Part shown: one piece after another, positions 27,529-35,968 of the stretch | How positions within the stretch are numbered: the stretch's first letter is position 1 | How the letters are laid out: the number at the start of each line of letters is the position of its first letter | From: an uncultured SAR116 cluster alpha proteobacterium | Lineage (GTDB): Bacteria; Pseudomonadota; Alphaproteobacteria; Puniceispirillales; Marisalimonadaceae | Direction of reading: 5' to 3' | Assembly: GCA_902623995.1 (NCBI GenBank) | Contig: CACNWE010000007.1 | Location: 47,609-111,608 of the forward strand | DNA: 64,000 bases | The notes under the pieces: model-generated | Database searches by the model: none | What the model saw: the letters and a program-made list of their open reading frames with translations, nothing else | What the model was told of the DNA's origin: nothing | Made by a program: the position numbers and the translations under genes

Positions 27529-28878
27529 TTACTTTTTTACATAAGGGTTCTTTCCTTTTCTGAATATTATTCTGATAGGAACTCCAAGTAAATCGAAGGT
27601 TTTCATAATAGATGCCAACAAAAAACGTTTATAACTATTTGGCAAATCATCAGGACTAGACATAAACAATGCAAATGTTGGTGGTTTTACATTTACTTGT
27701 GTTATATATCTAATATTATTTTGCTTTCCTTTATATAGTGGTGGTGGGTTATTTTCTATAATAGTCAACAACCATCTATTTAATTTTCCAGTTGTGGTTC
27801 TGCTACTTAGTTTTTTGTTTAAATAAATAATTTTATCAAATAACTTTTCAATACCTTTATTATGAAGACCCGACAAAAATACTAATGGTATATTTTTAAT
27901 CTGTGATAGTGAAACCCCTAATTGGTTTATAATTTTATTTTTTATGATGTTTTGATCTATTACTTTATCCCACTTATTAGCTCCTATAATAATACCTCTA
28001 CCTTCCCCAATAATCATTCGGGCAATATTTAAATCTTGTTTATCTATATTTTTAGAGGCATCTACTAGTAAAATACAAATATCACTATATTTAATTGACT
28101 TAAGTGTGTCACTGACCATATGTTTTTCTAAAATTTTTGTTATTTTTGATTTTTTTCTAAGGCCAGCAGTATCAATTAAACAAAAAGTATTTTTTTTATA
28201 GTTCCATTCAATTTCTACAGAATCTCTCGTAATTCCTGCTTCAGATCCAGTTACTAAACGATTCTCGCCAATTATATTATTTACTAATGTTGATTTTCCT
28301 GTATTTGGTCTTCCTATAACACTAACTCTTATTAGTGAGTTTTCTTTAATTGATACAGATTCATTTTTTTTGATATTTATATTATGATTATCTAAGTTAT
28401 TTTTTAAAACATCATATAAGTCAGGCAAACCCTCTCCATGTTCTGCAGAGATTGGAATAACATTTTCAAAACCTAAAGAAGCCGATTCACTTAAGCCAAC
28501 TAATCCTTTCGAATCTTCACTTTTGTTTATTAAAACAACTATTGGTTTGTTTTTCTTTTTCAAATTGATTGCAAAGGTCTTTTCAATTGGTAAGATACCT
28601 TCTCGACCATCAACAACAAAAAAAATAACATTAGCATCATCAATTGCTAGTTGACACTGCTCTTTGATCTTAATATCTGTACTACCTTTTAGTGAATCAT
28701 CAATACCTGCAGTATCTATCAATGTAAACTCTAAATCAGCTAGTTTCCCCTGACCATACTTTCTATCTCTAGTAACTCCAGGTTCATTATTTACAATTGC
28801 TTTTTGTGAACGGACTAATCGATTAAATAAAGTGGATTTACCAACATTAGGTCTTCCTACTAATACAACCTTTAACAT
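27529..28878 (-). CDS. der: ribosome assembly GTPase Der (EngA)
   Basis: Essential double-GTPase needed for 50S subunit maturation. Two G domains are visible: GRPNVGKSTLFN with DTAGI near the start, and GRPNTGKSTLVN with DTAGLRKKS at about residues 190-245. A KH-like C-terminal domain ends RIIFRKGKNPYVKK. Length 449 is normal. It follows bamB by 25 bases; yfgM-bamB-der is a widely conserved order. Confidence 0.96.
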   Translation of the reverse strand: MLKVVLVGRPNVGKSTLFNRLVRSQKAIVNNEPGVTRDRKYGQGKLADLEFTLIDTAGIDDSLKGSTDIKIKEQCQLAIDDANVIFFVVDGREGILPIEKTFAINLKKKNKPIVVLINKSEDSKGLVGLSESASLGFENVIPISAEHGEGLPDLYDVLKNNLDNHNINIKKNESVSIKENSLIRVSVIGRPNTGKSTLVNNIIGENRLVTGSEAGITRDSVEIEWNYKKNTFCLIDTAGLRKKSKITKILEKHMVSDTLKSIKYSDICILLVDASKNIDKQDLNIARMIIGEGRGIIIGANKWDKVIDQNIIKNKIINQLGVSLSQIKNIPLVFLSGLHNKGIEKLFDKIIYLNKKLSSRTTTGKLNRWLLTIIENNPPPLYKGKQNNIRYITQVNVKPPTFALFMSSPDDLPNSYKRFLLASIMKTFDLLGVPIRIIFRKGKNPYVKK

Positions 28879-28903
28879 CTTTTAACCTTAAAGTTTTCAG
28901 ACT

Positions 28904-30214
28904 TTACTTGTAAGCTAATAACTTTCCCTTTGCAGTAAGAAATAAAAGATTTCCATTAACTGGAATAGGTGGAACAGACAACTCCTCAATATTAAAAGTG
29001 TCAATTTCAGTTCCATTATTAGCATCGATAATACTTAATAGTCCTTTTTGATTAGTAATTAAAATTTTTGAAGCTATCAAAGTTGGGCCTTTATAAATAC
29101 TAATTTCTTTTTCTGACAAAAAGGAATCCTCATTTATATAAGGAGGGTATTTTTTTTTCCATCTTAACTTTCCAGTATCTGTGTCAATAGCTGCTAAAAG
29201 TCCCAAATTACCCATTACAAAAATAGTTTTTCCAGAGATTGAAGGAGTTTCGAACCCACCTATAGGAATGTTCCACAGCTTTTTAGAAGTTTCCAGATCA
29301 AAGGCTGCAGTAAATCCTGATTGAGAAACCAAATATAATTTTCCTTTATAATATACTGGGTTGGCAACTATATCGCCAGAATGAAAGAGCATTGGTAATT
29401 GTTGATTTGAAGATACATTTTCGCTCCATAAAACTTCTCCAGTATTAATAGAAATTACAAAAAAAGTTCCGCCTGTAGCTGGTACAATTACTTTATTTTT
29501 TACAACTAATGGCCTAGCAGTCGTGTAAACAGAATTATATTCACTTCCTAAAAAAACGTTCCATAAAACTTTTCCATTTTTATTATCAATTGATAAGAAA
29601 TTACCATCAAAATCACTAACAAAAAGATAATTTTTGTAAGAGGTAATTCCTCCTCTAAAAGGAAGATTACTCTTTTTTTGCCATAAAATAGTTCCATCCA
29701 CACCATTAATGGCAAAAAGTTTATTAGAACCATTATGAGCATATAACGTAATAGTATTATTTTTATTTTTTATTCCTGAGATGGCTGGAGTTCCAATAAT
29801 TGTATTATCTAGCTCATTAAAAATTTGTTTTTTCCATATTAGTTTCCCATCATCAGAATTTATTTTAAATAAATATCCTTTGGTGTTTAATAAATATATA
29901 TTTGAAGCAAAAAATAAAGGATCTGGTAAATAAGGATTTTTATCATCAATATTTTGTTCAGTATTAATTTGCCACTTTTTTTTGAAAGGATAATTAATTT
30001 TTGAATTATTTAAATTATATGATTTAGCATTTAAAATTTCATTTAAATTAATAAATTTTTCAAGTTTAGAGTTTTCTCTTTCTTTTGTACTCACAAATGA
30101 AAATCTATCTTTTGGTTGAAAGATGTTTATAGAATTTGGTAACTGTACACTCTCATCTTTTGAGCAACCCAAAAGAATTAAAATATAAAAAAAAGTTATA
30201 AATTTATTTAGCAT
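28904..30214 (-). CDS. bamB: outer-membrane assembly lipoprotein BamB
   Basis: Beta-propeller lipoprotein of the BAM complex that inserts outer-membrane proteins. It has a lipoprotein signal with lipobox LLGC (Cys about residue 17), then repeated PQQ-like blades with motifs such as GKLIWKKQIF, GTILWQKKSNLPF, GKVLWNVFLG, GEVLWSENV, KLWNIPIGG and GKLRWKKKY. Length 436 fits. It overlaps yfgM by 11 bases. Confidence 0.92.
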   Translation of the reverse strand: MLNKFITFFYILILLGCSKDESVQLPNSINIFQPKDRFSFVSTKERENSKLEKFINLNEILNAKSYNLNNSKINYPFKKKWQINTEQNIDDKNPYLPDPLFFASNIYLLNTKGYLFKINSDDGKLIWKKQIFNELDNTIIGTPAISGIKNKNNTITLYAHNGSNKLFAINGVDGTILWQKKSNLPFRGGITSYKNYLFVSDFDGNFLSIDNKNGKVLWNVFLGSEYNSVYTTARPLVVKNKVIVPATGGTFFVISINTGEVLWSENVSSNQQLPMLFHSGDIVANPVYYKGKLYLVSQSGFTAAFDLETSKKLWNIPIGGFETPSISGKTIFVMGNLGLLAAIDTDTGKLRWKKKYPPYINEDSFLSEKEISIYKGPTLIASKILITNQKGLLSIIDANNGTEIDTFNIEELSVPPIPVNGNLLFLTAKGKLLAYK

Positions 30215-30854
30215 AAGTCTTATATATTTTATCGATTAATTCTAATCTGTTTTTTTGTTCAAAACTCATATCTGACCTTTTTAATAAGACGTTAAGAGCT
30301 TTTTGAGCTTCTTTAATTTTATCGAATTTTATAAATAACATTACTTCTAATTCAGCGGCAATAATCTGAAGATTGCTAGGGCTATTCAATATTGGCTCAA
30401 GTAATGATTTTTGTCGATCAAATGAATTCGAATTATCTTTAATAACACTTAAAATTCTAGCTAAATTTCTATAATAAATATCTATACCTTCATCATCATA
30501 AATAGTCTTATAATTAATTATCATTTCATCTGTTTTCCCATTTTGATAATTTAATTCAGCTAAGCCAAAAAGAGATAAAATTCTATAACCACTTTTACGA
30601 TTCTGAGAATTATTTAAAAATAAACTTAAACTTTTTGAATAATTTTTATTTTCTAATTCTTCAAGTGCTTGGAAATATTGCTCTGAAATTGTTTCAATTT
30701 TATTTTTATTCCAGGTTATATAAGCTTGATAGGAAATTAATGATATTATAATCAAAAAAATTATGGTAATTATTAATTTTGAATATTTTTTCCATATTTT
30801 GATTAATTGATCTTGTTTTAATTCTTCAGAAACTTCATCAAAAATATCAGCCAT
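30204..30854 (-). CDS. YfgM-like membrane-anchored TPR protein
   Basis: A 216-residue protein with a short charged cytoplasmic N-terminus (DIFDEVSEELKQDQLIKIWKKYS), one membrane segment (about residues 28-48) and a periplasmic TPR-like helical domain (FQALEELENKNYSKSL, LFGLAELNYQNGKTDEMI). It matches the YfgM/ancillary SecYEG-associated family and its usual place before bamB and der. Confidence 0.8.
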   Translation of the reverse strand: MADIFDEVSEELKQDQLIKIWKKYSKLIITIIFLIIISLISYQAYITWNKNKIETISEQYFQALEELENKNYSKSLSLFLNNSQNRKSGYRILSLFGLAELNYQNGKTDEMIINYKTIYDDEGIDIYYRNLARILSVIKDNSNSFDRQKSLLEPILNSPSNLQIIAAELEVMLFIKFDKIKEAQKALNVLLKRSDMSFEQKNRLELIDKIYKTYAK

Positions 30855-30989
30855 ATAATTTCCATATTATAATATTATTTAGATGTAATTATATCTAAAC
30901 TTATATTATCAAAATATCAAATGAATATCATTATAATTGGACAATATTATAAATAGAAATATAAAATAATATATTTATTGGAAATGGTC

Positions 30990-31394
30990 ATGAACATTAT
31001 TAAATTTGAAATTAAAAATTCTATTAATTCTATTAGTGATAAAAATATCAAAATTAATACCAAAAAAAATAAAAATATAGAAAAACGATTTATTTTTTTC
31101 TCTAAGTTGGAGCTTACTTACATTTTAAATTTATATAGCAAACAAGTTTCAAAAGGCTGTTGGAGAGATTACGCCTTGGATAGTAAAATTGATAATGCTA
31201 TTTTTTCAATATATAAACATACTCAAGATAAGCCGATATACCAAATAATAAAAAATAGTCAAAAAGGATTTAGAAATAAACCTAATTTTTATATTAAAAA
31301 AGATGAAGAAATTGTTAGTAAAAGCAATAACTTATTAATAATTTTATCTAATTTTGAGAAAAAATTGAGTATCAAAAAATTGCATAACTATTAA
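30990..31394 (+). CDS. DUF2794 family protein
   Basis: Alphaproteobacterial protein of unknown function. The core FFSKLELTYILNLYSKQVSKGCWRDYALDSKIDNAIFSIYKH and KPIYQIIKNS matches the DUF2794 pattern (a WRDYA motif followed by a conserved aromatic Phe-Ser). About 134 residues; ATG 30990 is chosen, but two Met codons upstream are possible. The N-terminal 35 residues are Lys/Asn-rich and poorly conserved. DUF3126 follows. Confidence 0.75.
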   Translation: MNIIKFEIKNSINSISDKNIKINTKKNKNIEKRFIFFSKLELTYILNLYSKQVSKGCWRDYALDSKIDNAIFSIYKHTQDKPIYQIIKNSQKGFRNKPNFYIKKDEEIVSKSNNLLIILSNFEKKLSIKKLHNY

Positions 31395-31440
31395 TATGGC
31401 TAATTATAAATAAAAAAATTTTATTATAAGGAAAATAAAA

Positions 31441-31653
31441 ATGGATAGAAATACATTAAGTAAAATTCAGAATTACTTAAGGATTACATTGGGATCAAAG
31501 CAATTAAAAGTTGAAGGCAGAGAAAATAAAATAGATTCTGCTGATGTTACGTTGAATGGAGAGTTTCTAGGTGTGATTTTTGAAGACAAAGAAGATGGAG
31601 ATACTTGTTACCATTTTAATATGACTATATTAGACATTGATTTAAAGGACTAA
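31441..31653 (+). CDS. DUF3126 family protein
   Basis: A 70-residue protein matching the alphaproteobacterial DUF3126 family: LSKIQNYLRITLGSKQLKVEGR, ADVTLNGEFLGVIFEDKEDGDTCYHFNMTILDIDL. AAGGAAAA precedes the ATG. It is small, acidic and without membrane segments. Function unknown; co-located with DUF2794. Confidence 0.8.
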   Translation: MDRNTLSKIQNYLRITLGSKQLKVEGRENKIDSADVTLNGEFLGVIFEDKEDGDTCYHFNMTILDIDLKD

Positions 31654-31657
31654 ACCT

Positions 31658-32203
31658 TTAAATAGTTGATAAAATATCAATAACAATTGATTTTATTAAT
31701 GAAAAGTCGAAGGGAAGAGTTAAAAAGCCAAGGATTATAAGAGGAATTAGCATTATAAAAAAAATTATCTTAAAATTAATAAAAGATGCGTTATTTACAT
31801 TATTTGTCTGCTTAAGTGAATTTTTGCCAGCATTTCTTTCAAGCTTTTCCACTTTATCTGATAACTCTAATATAACCTCAACTGCTTCATTAAATTTATT
31901 AGCAAGCATTAAGAATTGAGCTTCATTATCATTAACAGTTTTTTTAGTATTTTTATTTTCGGATTTATTTCTATGATTAACAAAATCTTCAGAATTTTTT
32001 TTAATGGACTCTGATTTGGTTTCTCTGTTTTTGCCAATTATAATATCTTGATCAGAATTTGATTTTTTTTGATTACCATCTTTAATACTACTTTCAAATT
32101 TTGACATCAGATTAGCATTTAAAGAATCTTCTTTGGAAACGGTAAGATTATTACTTTCTCTCATTTTAATTATTCTATTTCTTAAATCTAAACTATCATT
32201 CAT
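31658..32203 (-). CDS. C-terminally membrane-anchored protein with DLRxRIxKMR motif
   Basis: A 181-residue protein of unknown family. It begins with a helix containing LDLRNRIIKMRES, has a long Lys/Asn/Ser-rich disordered part, a short coiled coil (ANKFNEAVEVILELSDKVEKLERN) and a hydrophobic C-terminal hairpin (about residues 148-178). The N-terminal motif and the tail anchor match the protein encoded at 20116-20490, so the two may be distant paralogues or bind the same partner. Confidence 0.65.
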   Translation of the reverse strand: MNDSLDLRNRIIKMRESNNLTVSKEDSLNANLMSKFESSIKDGNQKKSNSDQDIIIGKNRETKSESIKKNSEDFVNHRNKSENKNTKKTVNDNEAQFLMLANKFNEAVEVILELSDKVEKLERNAGKNSLKQTNNVNNASFINFKIIFFIMLIPLIILGFLTLPFDFSLIKSIVIDILSTI

Positions 32204-32262
32204 ATTTAATACTCATTTAGATAAATCACAATTTAATTACGACTTTAGTTAAAAAGATTTTA

Positions 32263-32556
32263 TTAATCATATTTAAATTTATTAAAACCTTCTTCAATTA
32301 AAAGCTGTTTTTTCTTTTGAACGCCACCTTTACCACTATACCCACCTAATAATCCGTCAGATCTAATTACTCTATGACATGGTATTTCAACAATTAATGG
32401 GTTCTTTGCACACGCATTTGCAACAGCCCTAGAAGAATTAGGTTTACCTAAAATACATGCAATTTCTTTGTAAGTTTTAACACTACCTCTAGGAATTTTT
32501 TTTATTTCTTCCCAAACTTGTAATTGAAATTTTGTTCCTTTAAGTTTTATTTTCAT
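32263..32556 (-). CDS. ogt: methylated-DNA-protein cysteine methyltransferase (catalytic domain only)
   Basis: Suicide DNA repair protein moving alkyl groups from O6-alkylguanine to its own Cys. The active-site motif IPCHRVIRSDGLLGGYSGG-like (read here IPCHRV then GGYSGKGG) is complete, as is the helix-turn-helix segment RGSVKTYKEIACILGKP with the arginine finger in SSRAVANAC. At 97 residues it lacks the N-terminal domain, like ATL/short Ogt proteins, but keeps the reactive Cys. Confidence 0.88.
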   Translation of the reverse strand: MKIKLKGTKFQLQVWEEIKKIPRGSVKTYKEIACILGKPNSSRAVANACAKNPLIVEIPCHRVIRSDGLLGGYSGKGGVQKKKQLLIEEGFNKFKYD

Positions 32557-32574
32557 TTAATCTTCTATTAAAAA

Positions 32575-33108
32575 TTAATCTTTTGTAATGGAGTTCATTT
32601 CTTTAGTTTCAAACCTCATTTTCTTCCACCTAATTCTCTGCTGGCTGATATATTTAAGATATAATTCTTCTTTTTTCCCATACTCAAAACCGGCTGTTTT
32701 ATTAAGAAAATAACCACCTTCAATTGGAATATTTATATATGAATATTCCTCTTTATCTTTTTCGCCTCTAGTAATAAGATGAGTTTTTTCATTTTGATCA
32801 ATTATTTTCCAAAAATCTTTTATTTCAAATTTTCGGTCAAGAATTTCTTTTAAAGTTTCATTAAATGTAACAAACTGATACCTCACAAACTTTTTATTTG
32901 CTCTTTTAAATTTAGTTACTTTTTTAAAATTATTTTTTTTATATTCTTCATAACATTGTTTAGAAATACTAGTAATTCTCATCAAACTATATTCACCTGA
33001 AAAAAGAGCTTTTAAAACAATTTTTTTCTTTTCTATTGAGAAACTACTATCAAAAATTTGTGAATACAAATTATAAAATTCATCAGATTTATAATTCCAG
33101 AATCTCAT
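32575..33108 (-). CDS. hypothetical protein
   Basis: A 177-residue basic protein with no motif I recognise. It is rich in Lys, Tyr and Phe, has no signal peptide or membrane segment, and contains WKIIDQNEKTHLITRGEKDKEEY and YLKYISQQRIRWKKMRF. It ends 18 bases before ogt on the same strand and is the last chromosomal gene before the integrated element. Probably native chromosome. Confidence 0.55.
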   Translation of the reverse strand: MRFWNYKSDEFYNLYSQIFDSSFSIEKKKIVLKALFSGEYSLMRITSISKQCYEEYKKNNFKKVTKFKRANKKFVRYQFVTFNETLKEILDRKFEIKDFWKIIDQNEKTHLITRGEKDKEEYSYINIPIEGGYFLNKTAGFEYGKKEELYLKYISQQRIRWKKMRFETKEMNSITKD

Positions 33109-33263
33109 ATTAATTTAGCTAAATGTACATTTAAAATTGAGTTATTCAAAAAATTTAGATTATAATGTTTTAAATTTTATGCAACTTACATATTAAAATT
33201 GAAGAAAAAAACTATAAAACAAGATTGTTAATATTAACCAAGCCAATAATTAAATTTATTTAC

Positions 33264-33285
33264 ACTACTCCCACTCAATAGTTCC
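33264..33285. repeat. attachment repeat, left end (copy of the guaA 3' end)
   Basis: These 22 bases are identical to 40522-40543 and in the same orientation. Read on the minus strand they encode the last guaA residues GTIEWE and the stop codon. The bases on both sides differ from the right copy, so the repeat is exactly 22 bp. It is the left boundary of the integrated element. Confidence 0.92.
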
Positions 33286-33324
33286 TGCCCTGTAAAGCAT
33301 TGATAACACTATGGTTTTTTTTAC

Positions 33325-33344
33325 CTTGTAACTATCTTGTAACT
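33325..33344. repeat. paired integrase arm-type words, left end
   Basis: CTTGTAACT occurs twice (33325-33333 and 33336-33344), one helical turn apart. Similar pairs lie inside the right end. Such spaced repeats next to an att core are the usual layout of arm sites bound by the integrase N-terminal domain. Confidence 0.6.
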
Positions 33345-33443
33345 CTTTAACTCGCAAAACCAACAAATCCCCTACTTTTTCGCACTATATTAAGCACAAA
33401 GTAACAAAGTTTGTAACCAAAACCAATCGTTAAAATTATTAAA

Positions 33444-33472
33444 AGTTTCTCTTTGCGGTAGTACAACGAGAT
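33444..33472 (+). promoter_or_regulatory. end module, left copy (shared upstream control region)
   Basis: These 29 bases match the minus strand of 40317-40345 at 25 positions. Each copy sits about 60 bases upstream of the outermost gene at its end, pointing inward. The core GTACAACGAGAT is conserved; in the right copy it forms a perfect palindrome CGTTGTACAACG. It probably carries an operator or promoter shared by the first gene and the integrase gene. Confidence 0.65.
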
Positions 33473-33535
33473 ACTCATATAAAGTCCAACTTTTATAGTA
33501 TTATTAATTATAACTTAAAAAAAAGAAGTAAAGAA

Positions 33536-34006
33536 ATGAGTATGAAATTAGACAGAATAATTGAAACAAAAAGAAAGGAACTAGCAAAAAGCAATAGACT
33601 TATAAAAAGACTTAAAAAGATAGGCAGTAAAACTGCTCAATTAGTAAATGTAAAACACATTCACTTTGATGGAACAAAACCAAACATGTGTAATTCCAAT
33701 GCTATTAATCTAATTCGTTCAAATAAAAAAAAGTATGATTTTAAATTTGGCTACTTGTTATATGAAAATCAAGCAGTAGCACATATGTGGAATTATGATA
33801 ATGAAAGACATAGACATGTCGATTGCACACCTCTTAAGCATGTTAGCGGTTTATCTTACATAAATGCTTATGACTTACTGTTTCCAATTTACTGCAAAAC
33901 TTGGGATATGACAGGAATGCCAGCATATTTTGTTAATAAAACATCAATACAAAAAGTTAACTATAACCAAGCACATCAAATGTCTGGTTTAGCAAAAGCA
34001 AGTTAA
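33536..34006 (+). CDS. element protein with Cys-His-Asp arrangement
   Basis: A 156-residue protein, first gene of the element. A charged coiled-coil start is followed by MCNSNAINLIRSN (Cys about 52), then GYLLYENQAVAHMWNYDNERHRHVDCTPL with His about 83 and Asp about 96. This spacing of Cys, His-x-Trp-Asn and Val-Asp-x-Thr resembles small papain/transglutaminase-like phage and mobile-element proteins that I know only as uncharacterised. A protease or peptidoglycan amidase-like role is possible but not shown. AAGAAGTAAAG precedes the ATG. Confidence 0.7.
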   Translation: MSMKLDRIIETKRKELAKSNRLIKRLKKIGSKTAQLVNVKHIHFDGTKPNMCNSNAINLIRSNKKKYDFKFGYLLYENQAVAHMWNYDNERHRHVDCTPLKHVSGLSYINAYDLLFPIYCKTWDMTGMPAYFVNKTSIQKVNYNQAHQMSGLAKAS

Positions 34007-34026
34007 TAAAAAAAAGGAATATAAAA

Positions 34027-34281
34027 ATGCCAACACTAATTAATGAAAAAACAAGTAACAATCCATATTTTAAAACAATTGCATGGCAAATTGAAAAACA
34101 AGTCCCAACACTTTTAAAATTGGCTTTTAAAAACAAAAAAATATTAAATGCTGATGACTTTGACACTTTAAAAAAACAAGCGTTCATATTGAATGAGTTA
34201 AGACAATATTGCACACAACAAATACCAGAAAACTTTATTGAAAAAACTGATAAAAAGTTTGAGGTAAGGAATGCAAGTTAG
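34027..34281 (+). CDS. element hypothetical protein
   Basis: An 84-residue protein with no recognised family. It is mostly helical and basic (YFKTIAWQIEKQVPTLLKLAFKNKKI), then DDFDTLKKQAFILNELRQYCTQQIP. AAAGGAAT lies before the ATG, and it starts 20 bases after the previous stop, so they are co-transcribed. Confidence 0.6.
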   Translation: MPTLINEKTSNNPYFKTIAWQIEKQVPTLLKLAFKNKKILNADDFDTLKKQAFILNELRQYCTQQIPENFIEKTDKKFEVRNAS

Positions 34282-34323
34282 AATATACCCTTTAACTAAA
34301 TACATTAGTTGAAGGGGTTACAA

Positions 34324-34758
34324 ATGGAAAACACAGTAGCAATAGAACTAAGCAAAACTTTTAATAGTTTGTTGGAGTTTATGAATCGCAATATGAAACT
34401 GTTGAGTAAAACAGAAGTCGAAATTTTAAGTAGAATAATGTTTAAAATTTGGAATATGCAGTATTACGCAAACAACTCTGTTCTACCTCCAAATTTTAAT
34501 GTTGTTAATAATGAGATTATGAACAAGGTAAAACAGAAAATAGACGATAAAAATGAAATAGACAGTATGCGTGCGACAATTGATTTAATAGAAAAGAATA
34601 AACCAAATAATTTAATAAACAACTTAACTAATAGAACAAAAAAAGCCCAAAATTATTCTGATAAAATAGCCGACTATGAAGCAGATATTGAAGCAGACGA
34701 AAACGGAGTAATTGTTAAAAATATAAACGATTTAAAAGCACAACAAACAAGCACTTAA
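34324..34758 (+). CDS. element hypothetical protein
   Basis: A 144-residue, largely helical protein (LSKTFNSLLEFMNRNMKLLSKTEVEILSRIMFKIWNMQYYA) with an acidic C-terminal part (ADYEADIEADENG). No recognised family or membrane segment. ATG 34324 follows GAAGGGG; an in-frame TTG at 34309 is less likely. Same transcript as the preceding genes. Confidence 0.55.
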   Translation: MENTVAIELSKTFNSLLEFMNRNMKLLSKTEVEILSRIMFKIWNMQYYANNSVLPPNFNVVNNEIMNKVKQKIDDKNEIDSMRATIDLIEKNKPNNLINNLTNRTKKAQNYSDKIADYEADIEADENGVIVKNINDLKAQQTST

Positions 34759-34841
34759 GAAATACTTAAAAAAAACTAACTGAATTAGTTAATTTGCATA
34801 AATAAAAATATACTAAAAAATTTTCTAAAAGTGGGGTTCAT

Positions 34842-35297
34842 GTGCATCAAAAAAATAAAATAGATATTTTAAAAGAACATGAAAATATGTTGTTCGAAAA
34901 CAGAGAAATTATCAAAAACTTAGCATTTGATTATGTAGTTACTTTCAACACTCGCAATTTTATGCACCACCTTACTTTTAAAAACTCTTTATTGTATGAG
35001 TTTGAAAAGCGATTGAATAAAAAATTATATGGCTATAAATGGCGCACAAAAGGTAACAAGATACACTGGGTACACAACATAGAACACGAAAGCAATAACA
35101 CACATTCACACTCCGTTTGTAAAATCAATAATATAAGGCATCAAAAATTTAAGAAACAGGCATACAGAATATGGCACAAATTAAACTTCAAATTAGGCAA
35201 CTTAAACGCACAACTTTATATAGATAACTTTGACAAACCGACTGCTGTTGCAAATTACATAACAAAAGATAATTACGCAGATTTTTCGTTTGTATGA
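34842..35297 (+). CDS. HUH-type Rep-like endonuclease
   Basis: A 151-residue protein with the three motifs of HUH replication/relaxase enzymes in order: FDYVVTFNTRNF (motif 1), NTHSHSVCKI (motif 2, two His flanking a small residue) and TAVANYITKDNY (motif 3, Tyr followed by Lys three residues later). It starts at GTG 34842 with GGGG upstream. It is smaller than most plasmid Rep proteins and has no helicase domain, so it would use host helicase. Two hairpins lie in the untranslated 229 bases downstream. The call rests on motifs only. Confidence 0.65.
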   Translation: MHQKNKIDILKEHENMLFENREIIKNLAFDYVVTFNTRNFMHHLTFKNSLLYEFEKRLNKKLYGYKWRTKGNKIHWVHNIEHESNNTHSHSVCKINNIRHQKFKKQAYRIWHKLNFKLGNLNAQLYIDNFDKPTAVANYITKDNYADFSFV

Positions 35298-35338
35298 TGC
35301 AACAACAGAGTAATATAAACTTTATACGTTTTACATAA

Positions 35339-35391
35339 CTTATGGCGATAAGATATGGCGAGCACAACTTACGTTGGGTTACTTTTGTAAC
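35339..35391. other. hairpins downstream of the Rep-like gene, candidate origin
   Basis: Within the gene-free stretch 35298-35526 are CTTAT-GGCG-ATAAG (35339-35352), a perfect 5-bp stem, and GTTAC-TTTT-GTAAC (35378-35391), also a perfect 5-bp stem. ATGGCGA is repeated beside the first (35342-35348 and 35354-35361). Small hairpins next to a Rep gene are the usual form of a rolling-circle nick site. No nick sequence can be assigned. Confidence 0.4.
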
Positions 35392-35526
35392 GGCTCAAAA
35401 GCATTACACAAATGGTTTTGTATCATCTGTTAATTAGTATTTAACGGACTTAAACTTCTATTATCTAAAAATATCAAAATAAATACAGCAACTAAAAGAA
35501 TTAATATTAAGAAAGAGTTAAAATAT

Positions 35527-35880
35527 ATGACATTTATTGAAAAGATTTATACAGAACTAAAAGAAAATAATATTACAAATAACAATGTTGATTTTAGCAC
35601 ACGCTTTTTAAATCGTAGCCCACAATATTACAGTGTAATTAAAACAAGAAAATTAGATGCTAATAACGAGGTATTAGTAAACATAATTAAAGCACTCGAA
35701 AAAATTAATAAAACAAGAAAAAAATATAATTTAGAAGACAGATACACTTATTTGGAAAGTAAAATTGCACAAGAACTTGCAAATAGAACTATTAGCACAA
35801 ATAACCCATCTAAACACCTAATTAACAACGTCATATATGCCCTACAAAACTATCAAACTCCAAAACAAGCAGTAACTTAA
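35527..35880 (+). CDS. element protein with short winged/HTH-like region
   Basis: A 117-residue protein. The segment VDFSTRFLNRSPQYYSVIKTRKLDANNEVLVNIIKAL resembles small proteins annotated with a RSPxYYS motif, possibly DNA-binding, but I cannot name the family with confidence. The rest is helical and basic. AAGAAAGAGTTAAA precedes ATG. Possible regulator or excision factor of the element. Confidence 0.5.
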   Translation: MTFIEKIYTELKENNITNNNVDFSTRFLNRSPQYYSVIKTRKLDANNEVLVNIIKALEKINKTRKKYNLEDRYTYLESKIAQELANRTISTNNPSKHLINNVIYALQNYQTPKQAVT

Positions 35881-35968
35881 CTAAACCCATTAACTGCGTT
35901 TATAACGCTTTCTATTAAACAAGTTTCGTATTATAGTTTTATTCAATTTAAAACTTAAAAGCGAAACT

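Larger units (their letters stand above)
33109..33535. other. junction between chromosome and integrated element
   Basis: No gene seen. Bases 33109-33263 are AT-rich chromosomal sequence without visible signals. The 22-bp attachment repeat follows (33264-33285), then paired TTGTAACT words (33325-33344), a further TTGTAAC (33411-33417) and the 29-bp end module (33444-33472) upstream of the first element gene. Confidence 0.7.
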
